DNA of 64,000 bases. It comes from Odiellus spinosus. Lineage: Eukaryota; Arthropoda; Arachnida; Opiliones; Phalangiidae. A model generated the notes under the pieces. The model was not told the origin of the DNA, ran no database searches, and saw only the letters and a program-made list of their open reading frames with translations. Both the position numbers and the translations under genes were made by a program. The DNA lies in the NCBI GenBank assembly GCA_963920705.1, contig OY987239.1, forward strand, positions 8,496,504-8,560,503. The letters run 5' to 3'. This document shows, piece after piece, positions 57,018-64,000 of the stretch (position 1 is the stretch's first letter; every line of letters begins with the position of its first letter).

Positions 57018-60000
57018 ATGAATGCCAGTAAAATATTTCAGAGTTACCGGGCATTAGGTTTTGTCAGTAATCATGTCCCGTTAGTCATCAGATTTGTTAA
57101 AGTTCGGAAAGAACATTTACTATCAACAGTTGTTGATCGCTGTTTTCATACTTATGGGGTGAGTAATTCTCAATTTTATTTAAATTAGTCTTACAGAAAT
57201 TCTAGGTTTTTGTTAGCCAAGCAAAGCAAATGGTGATTTTTGTTTTTTTCTCTTTTGATTTTTGCAGAGTGATCATTTAAAGTTACTGACAATAAGTAAG
57301 TTTATTTGTTGTGCCCAAAGCTTTATAGTGTCTCATAAGAATATAGTCGATCTGCTTTTTAATTGTAACGGAAATTACTGTTTGATAATAAGTGGGGACG
57401 AGCCTGATTTTCAAATTTAGATTAAGAGGAAAGAGTTTCCACAGATACCTCACAGTGTTGCAATGATTGGGAAATTGCATATATGTTTCTTATTTAAGAG
57501 TGGGAAATTTATCATATGTTGAGAATTTAACTCATTGGTATTCGATAAAATTTCAAATTGTTCTTGGTCATTTCATTCTGATTAGAGCAGACACTCTAAA
57601 CCAGGCATTTTTCTTAAGATGGTAGCGACAAATTTTGAGAGTAAAGAACGCATGTGTGGGTGTTAAATTTTCTCATCTTCATTTTTCCCAAAGGTAATCC
57701 ACATGATGGCGATATTACGTGTATAGCAGGAGATTCCCGATACGTGTTCACTGCCTGTGATAGAACAGTTTTTGCTTGGAGAAGGGGAAATGAGGTTTGT
57801 GATGTCTTTATTCCCTTCTATCGAAGGTAAAGTCGACACTCAACCTTACTCATTTTGGACCTCGTCTAATTGAACTTGCTCGAAACACGTGAATTTCCTT
57901 TTCAAGAATTGAAATAAACCTGCGAGTTTGGTGACGTGGGTTGTAACCAGGAGAAAAAGAGTTGGAGGAAATGGAAGGTGCCTTTAGGGATATTTTCTAA
58001 TTATTATAAATTATCCTTCCTTTCTGAACTCTTCCTTCGGTCTCCTTTCCTCCAAGTGTGTTTCTTATCACATCTTTCAGAAAGACAGGGCTCCCAGACC
58101 ACCTATACTACCTATAATTACCTATAATTCTGAAGTGATCCTATGAAACCTATAATTTCACTTTTTAACCTATAATACCTATTTTTTGGGCAATTTGTTC
58201 AAATTCGCTGATAAAATTCGAAATGAATGATCCATATAACTATAAAAATTATACTTTTGCTTGAAAAAGTGCAAATGTTCACAAAAACCAAAGCTGTGGC
58301 AGAAAGGTTTCCTCTCCTAGGTCACTGGTAATTATTACTCTATTTTATTAGAGGTTAGGTCGGGTTAGGTAGACTTCCGGGAGGGGGCCTGAGTAGCCAG
58401 TAGTGCCAAAGAAATTCAGATGGACAGGTCTAGAGGCTATAGACCCTATATTGCATTACTTGTCAGCCAAATCCATATTTTTTGACACTAAAAAACTATA
58501 AAAAGTCCTAAATTGATATTTTTGGACCAACAAATAACCTATATTTTGGCTTTTAAAACCTATAATACTATTTTTTTGGGCTATGCACTGGTAGCCCTGG
58601 AACATAGTTCTGGATAGACGGATTTATGGATAACTTTTAACACGCGTGCTGTAAATAGTGAGGAATGACATCATGTGATTAGTTTTAACCAGAAGTAGTT
58701 ACATGGAAAAATTAGGAATCTTCAATTAATAGGATATTTCTCATTGAAACCCATGTAAAGAAGATTCGATGCATGCCATTACAATTTTGGACAGAACATA
58801 ATTCTGGATACACTGATTTATGGATAACTTTTAACATGCGTACTGTAAATAGTGAGGAATGACGTCATATGATTAGTTTTAACCAGAAGTAGTTACATCA
58901 AAAATTTGGAATCTTCAATTATTAGTATATTTCTCATTGAAACCAAAGTAAGAAGATTCGATGCATGCTTTCACAATTTTTGGGCAGTCAGGGCTCCCAA
59001 ACCACGTATAATACCTATAATTACCTATAATTCTGAAGTGATCCTATAAAAACCTATAATACATATTTTTCGGGTAATTTTTTCAATTTCGCTGATAAAA
59101 TTCGAAATGAATGATCCATATAACTATAAAAATTATACTTTTGCTTGAAAAAGTGCAAATGTTCGCAAAAACCAAAGCTGTGGCAGAAACGTTTCCTCTC
59201 CTAGGTCACTGGAAATTATTACTCTATTTTATTAGTAGTGCCAAAGAAAGGCAGAGGGACTGGTCTAGAGGCTAAAGAACCTATGTTGTGTTCCATGTCA
59301 GCCTAACCTACCTCTAAAACCCCTATTTTTTTGACACTAAAAACCTATAAAAAGTCCTATAAATGGATATTTTTGGACCTATAAATAATTTATAATTTTG
59401 GCTTTTAAAACCTATAATACCTATAATTTTTTTTGGGCTATGCTCAGGGAGCCCTGGAAAGATCTATCCCTCTTTTATTTTACATTAAATTTTAATTTTA
59501 TGAGGGAGCAGAGCTGGCAACGTGGAGTACTGCTGAAAAAGTTCTAGAAGATTCTTAAGTGTCGTCATCTATCCAGCAAAAATAATTTTACAGCAGGACC
59601 CACCGTGCATGGTTTTACTTTTTAGCAGCAGGGCTTTTTAGCCTTTTCTATGGCGCAAGCTGTGCAACGTGTTTCACACGATTGCAATTGGACGAGGCCC
59701 AAAATGAGTCAGGTTGCATGCCTATTTTAAAATTGAGTTCAGTCAGTTCATCTCTGTTTGATCAAGATGGTAGTAATTCTTTCCCTAATTTTCACTCTTC
59801 ACTAAAAATTGTTGTTAAAAAGGAAAATTCGTAATTTTTAGACAGTTAAAATTGGATATAAGAGCTATTTTGTCTTTAACATTATTTTCATAGTTGGAAC
59901 ACAAATATGTGGGCCACGAATTCTCTGTTCATCTGGTCATGCCCTTTGCGGCACACTTATTAACTGTTGATGAATCCAACGAGTTGCGCATATGGGACAT

Positions 60001-63000
60001 CAACTCTGAAGGTAGTTTTAGATTTGTTTAAACCTTGTTTATCCTAATTTATAATCTCTTTGCAAGCTCTAAATCCATTAAATTAAATAGGCCTGAAATC
60101 AAGCTTTATCCCCTGAATCAGGCTTAAGGGACCCCTAAATCCTACTTGAGGGGCACCCAAAATATCCCCTGAATCAGGCTTAAAGGGCCCCGAGATAAGC
60201 TTTAGGGGCCCGGAGAAATACACTATATCAGACTCTAAGAACCCCAAGATAGAGCTTTAAGGGCCCCTAGATCAAGCTATAGGTGCCCTTAAAAAATCCC
60301 CTGACTCAGGCTTGGAGGGGCCGGAGATCAGTCTTAAGTACCGGAAATTATATTACAATGCTAATAAATTAATTATTGTGACTGCTTCTGCATTGTTAAG
60401 AAGAACAGTTGAGTAGCATATTCTGAAAGATCATTATAGAACGATTTAAAAAATATATACATATGTCATAGAAAAAATTACCTCAACAGGAAAATTATAA
60501 TTCTACATTTATATTCAAAATTCTACATTTTATACAAATCTGTCAACCGATTATTTAATTATATTGAAAAGAAAATTATAGGCTACGTGGCGAATCAGTC
60601 TGATGTCAATGGGGAACAGTTATTGGCTGGAAATATGCATTGGTTTATTAAGGGGAGGTGGGCTTCAATCAGTTGGAGTTTGGTAGAATTGCTCCTGGTC
60701 GACTACAGATTAAGGAGAGAATCTCTGGTTTTCTCTAGTAATACTATGGGTGATATACCAAGAAAAGGGAGAATAGAGGGAATGTTATGTCCCAGGAAAA
60801 CTGCTCTTGTCACCTTCACTAGGAAGAAGGTACAAGAGTCAGTTAACGATATACATGTATCCTTTTTTGGGTCTTTCCTAGCAAAGTCCACTGAGATTAG
60901 GTACCTAGGAGTGCATGACTTTAGACTTACCCATTTATTATTCTTACAGAATGCGTCAATGAGTTGAGTTTACCCTTGGAGACATTCAAAGTAACTGCTA
61001 TTCTTCACCCCAGCACGTATCTAAATAAAATATTGTTAGGCAGTGATCAAGGCTCGTTACAATTGTGGAATATCAGAACTTTGACATTGCTTTACACCTT
61101 TAAAGGATGGAAAAGTTGCGTTCTCGTGCTTGAACAGGTTAAGATTCAGACACAGATTTTTAAGATTATAATTTCCATTGCGATTTGCAATTATAAAGTA
61201 GCTCCAAATATGTCTTGATTCGGGCATCATCAAATAGATCTTGCCCCAAGCTCGCGAATATAATCTTCAGAAATAGAAAAAATTACCGAAGCTGCTTTTT
61301 CTTTTCCCAAAGAATAACGAAATGAGGAAAAATCAATCAGTTAGTTCAAAAATCCCAACAGAATTCGACCAAATAGACCAAATGAGATTACCAGAACTCA
61401 ACAAAAGTGGACCAATATTTAAAATGCCTTTGGACCGCTTTTGTTGAATTCAGATTATTCTGTTGGAATTTTTCATCTTGGACCTTTTTTGACCAAACTA
61501 GAAGATGTTTTCCTGATTAGGTTAGCCAATTTCTTTGGTAATTCTAAGGAAACACATTGTAATGAAGAATAAAACCATTTCACGCGTATGTAAAACAGCC
61601 TTGGGAATTTTTTAACTTTCAAAAGATAAAGTTAGCGAGAACAATTTGACAAAGCCCGAATCGAGTTGCGTGTCTACTTAAACATGTTCCGCACTTTTGT
61701 ATAGGCTCCTGCAATTGATGTGGTAGCAATTGGTTTGACATCGGGAGAAGTTTTCTTGCACAATCTGAAATATGACGAGACTGTTGTCAAATTCACGCAG
61801 GAATATGGACCTGTCATTGGAATATCTTTTAGAACAGGTAAAATATGCTTGACTTATGCTTATGTTTAACCTTTCAGTTAATAATTTGGCCTAAAACAAT
61901 CATTTGACACTAAGAGGTTGTGAAATGAACTTTGTTTTAGCTCAAAATTAAGAAATTGGGCAACAATTAATTACTCTTTGAGCTGGTCACAAAGGGTAGG
62001 TTCTCCATAAGAAAAAGTTAAAACACTGGGCTCTATCTCTAGATTCTATAGATTTAGTTTGGAAAAATACAGATCTACCATTAATTTATCAGTTTTTGGA
62101 CCTGGTCACAAAGTTAGGTCCTTCGTAGTCTATAAGCATGGACAGAAGCCGATGAAACCCTCCTTTGAAGTCTATTACTCCCAGGTCTTGTCTACCCCTC
62201 TCTGTATGGGTTATTCTCAAAAGGCGCGATCCGTACGCCTCCTAACGGTAGATGTTTTTGGAGCGGGAGCTCGTCGAGCGAATATCTCTAGCAGCCTTGG
62301 AGTTCGTCCAAAAACGTCGTCGTTTGTGGAGAGAGAGAATTTCCAATTTTACGTAGACAGGGGGGATGAAGTAGGACCCCTTCTAACTCGTAAAATTGTG
62401 AATTTTACCCATACAGAGAGGAGCGCTATATGGAACATTGGAGTAGTAGACTTCAAAGGAGGGTTTCATCGGCTTCTGGCATGGATTAGAACGAATCTAT
62501 AGGATTAATTGAGTTGAATTATCAGTTTTTTATATTTTTTTTTCTGATTACCAAGATGAGGTTCTTAGAGTACAGGAAGTTTACCACCTAAAATAGGCAG
62601 GGATCTGACTGGAGTCATGAAGGACCAACCCGTTGTGGACATCACACAATACTCCCGGTCACCAAGATTGGGTCCTTGGTAGTTTCAAAACATATGTTAG
62701 GACCCTGGCTAGCCCATCAATACCTTGTTACCTGTATTGACAATTTTTGGACCTGGTCACCAAGGTTGGGTCCTTGGTAGTTTCAAAGCATAAGTTAGGA
62801 CACTGGGGTTGTACATCAATAACTTTAGTCACATAAAATGTCAAAACTTAATTTTTAATTAAATTTTTTGTTCCCAGTCACAAAGACTTGTGATTTATTA
62901 AATAAACCTAGAATTAAACGGATTTTGGCATTTAAAACCCGTTACATTTTAAGGATACAATTATTCACACAAAATACCTGAAAATTATAGAAATTTTTCT

Positions 63001-63993
63001 TCTGTATTAATTTTCACGCAGATAACACTCCTCAAATGGCCACAGCGAGTCCTGTGGGCCACGTAGCAATCTGGGACCTAGAAAATAAAAAACTTCATAG
63101 CCAAATTCGCAATGCACATAGAGGAGCCGTCACTGGGCTAAAATTTTTAGCCAGTGAACCGTGTTTAGCTACTACCTCCCCCGATAACTCCTTGAAGATA
63201 TGGATCTTTGACCAATCGGATGGGAGTGGCCGTTTACTGAAGCAAAGAGAAGGTCATTCGGCTACGCCTACCAAGATTCGCTTTTACGGTGCTAGTGGAA
63301 ATCATATTCTCAGTGCCGGACTGGACAGCACGTTAAGAGCTTTCTCCACCAAAGGTGATAATTTGAATAAGAATTTGGGACAAGCTTCTTATAATCGCAA
63401 GTTGACCAAGAAGAAAGGACTTATGAATGACCCTCTTAAACTAACACCCATCACTGATTTCACCTGCGGTAAGTACAAAATTTATAATTTCATAATAATA
63501 CTACTGGGAGGAAGCTCGGTTATACGACTTAGTATACGTGACTGGTAGTAAACTTAGGGAGGCAATATTTAGTTGTCATTGTAAAAAGTAGGTAGGCTCG
63601 TAGCTACTCTACTCTAGCTTAACACTAAATAATTAGGTTGAAAGATCTATAGTAATAAAGAATTCTTCCAGTGATGTGTTCGACATCGACATTTTTTTAT
63701 TTTTTTTGAGGTTGAAATTAACTTTTGGCAGACAATTTTGAGATTCAAAGCTATTTTTGAAAGACAAATTTGAGATTCAAAGCTAACTTTGAAAAACAAT
63801 TTTGAGACTTAAAGCTAATTTTACTTGCATTTCAATTCTTTGTCTAGAAACAACTAGGGAAAAGGAATGGGACAGCGTAGCCGCATGCCATAGGAGCAAG
63901 AACGTTGTGACTACGTGGTCTTTTGAAAAATGTCGAATGGGGGAACATAAACTAAACAGTCAAACTGATCGATCTAATAAGAATATTGCCCTG
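57018..63993 (+). CDS. WDR36: WDR36/UTP21 WD-repeat protein, first eight exons (3' partial)
   Basis: Nucleolar beta-propeller protein of the small-subunit processome (UTP-B), needed for 18S rRNA maturation; function from the family. Exons 57018-57158, 57268-57295, 57694-57794, 59894-60011, 60950-61137, 61705-61837, 63022-63468 and 63848-63993; all GT-AG with consistent phases, 434 codons so far. Exon 8 ends at a GTAAGA donor seven bases before the window edge, so the rest lies outside. Family signposts: SYRALGFVSNHVPLVIRFVK at the N-terminus, ITCIAGDSRYVF, LRIWDINSE, ILHPSTYLNKILLGSDQGS, LQLWNIRTLTLLYTFKGW, VVAIGLTSGEVFLHN, HVAIWDLENKKLHSQ, NSLKIWIFD, GHSATPTKIRFYG and ILSAGLDSTLRAFS. Exon 2 is a 28-nt microexon. 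TATTATTTAG ends two nt before the ATG, suggesting a spliced leader exon. Introns 3, 4 and 6 are long and repeat-filled. Identity is secure; exon 2 rests on phase and reading alone. Confidence 0.93.
57832..59724. mobile_element. 1.9-kb TIR-flanked interval with nested elements, WDR36 intron 3
   Basis: The left end CACTCAACCTTACTCATTTT with GGACCTCGTCTAATTG is mirrored at the right by CAATTGGACGAGGCCC and AAAATGAGTCAGGTTGCATG. It belongs to the family at 9063, 15619, 42622 and 61199, enlarged by the composite element at 58086-59456. Confidence 0.7.
58086..59456 (+). mobile_element. Composite of two CAGGGCTCCC elements around a tandem duplication
   Basis: Two direct copies of one element (58086-58599 and 58989-59456) each begin CAGGGCTCCCA and end with CCCTG, and share interior text such as AACTATAAAAATTATACTTT. 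Between them are two tandem ~193-bp units (58600-58792, 58793-58988) sharing GATTTATGGATAACTTTTAA. GAAAGA flanks the whole composite (58080-58085 and 59457-59462) but not the inner borders. The TIR resembles hAT elements. Confidence 0.8.
60085..60345. repeat. Degenerate tandem repeat in WDR36 intron 4
   Basis: Recurring words CCCCTGAATCAGGCTTAA, GGGGCCC and AGATCAAGCT every 35-50 bp. Confidence 0.7.
60760..60940 (+). pseudogene. Relic of a LINE-type reverse transcriptase
   Basis: Within an open frame in WDR36 intron 4, CPRKTALVTFTRKK followed about 20 residues later by STEIRYLGVHDFRLTHLL resembles the 'N-P-x-K-T-x-x-V-x-F-T-R-K ... YLGV-x-x-D-x-x-L-T' signature near the end of non-LTR reverse transcriptase domains. 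Only this fragment is visible; the rest of the frame is not RT-like. Dead remnant. Confidence 0.6.
61199..61677. mobile_element. TIR element in WDR36 intron 5
   Basis: ATATGTCTTGATTCGGGCAT at the left and AATTTGACAAAGCCCGAATC then GAGTTGCGTGTCTAC at the right are inverted. About 480 bp, with no obvious later insertion, so it gives the best view of this family's interior, which includes CTTTTGTTGAATTCAG and TTTGGACCGC. Confidence 0.75.
61838..63021. repeat. Repeats in WDR36 intron 6
   Basis: A ~60-bp word (GGACCTGGTCACCAAGGTTG ... CTTGGTAGTTTCAAAGCATA) occurs at about 62095-62140, 62655-62715 and 62745-62805. A 147-codon open frame at 62059-62502 overlaps the first copy; it has no recognisable domain and I treat it as non-coding. 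Confidence 0.6.
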
Positions 63994-64000
63994 GTAAGAA

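Noticed and set aside
60587-60967. 126-codon frame as an independent gene
   Set aside because: It overlaps WDR36 exon 5 at its end and only its middle resembles a LINE reverse-transcriptase fragment.
62059-62502. 147-codon frame in WDR36 intron 6
   Set aside because: Its start is built of an intron-specific repeat and no domain is visible.

Overview
The window is nuclear DNA of an animal. Protein genes are split by short AT-rich introns with GT-AG borders. The identifiable proteins are animal-specific (a FREM1-type basement-membrane protein, a RING-CH membrane ubiquitin ligase, THAP zinc-finger protein) or pan-eukaryotic (WDR36/Utp21). The DNA is AT-rich and crowded with short inverted-repeat DNA transposons (MITEs). 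I cannot name the species; an invertebrate is most likely. All exon coordinates were worked out by hand from ORF frames, splice-site dinucleotides and phase.

Layout. 1-4.6 kb: no gene, an 18-bp minisatellite and transposon debris. 4.7-7.4 kb (+): an intact 912-aa THAP protein whose C-terminal DDE-type transposase domain has lost all three catalytic acids. 7.5-14.8 kb: MITE-rich spacer. 14.9-26.5 kb (-): a complete 18-exon FREM1-like gene (1,896 aa: signal peptide, CSPG repeats, Calx-beta, C-type lectin); all 18 exons join in frame. 26.5-36.3 kb: a 26-bp satellite abutting the FREM1-like start, then a gene-poor repeat landscape. 36.3-42.6 kb (+): two tandem paralogous genes with one coding exon each (992 and 655 aa), made of repeated modules that look winged-helix-like; I recognise no named family with confidence. 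45.0-49.7 kb (+): a five-exon MARCH-type RING-CH ligase (562 aa). 49.7-57.0 kb: spacer with several MITEs. 57.0-64.0 kb (+): first eight exons of WDR36/UTP21, running off the right edge, with nested transposons in intron 3 and a LINE reverse-transcriptase relic in intron 4.

The genes do not form a pathway: one is extracellular matrix, one membrane ubiquitylation, one nucleolar ribosome biogenesis. The most novel material is the tandem repeat-module pair at 36.5-42.6 kb, the catalytically dead THAP-transposase protein, and several MITE families, one with unusual variable 2-bp target duplications and a 42-bp internal unit that changes copy number.
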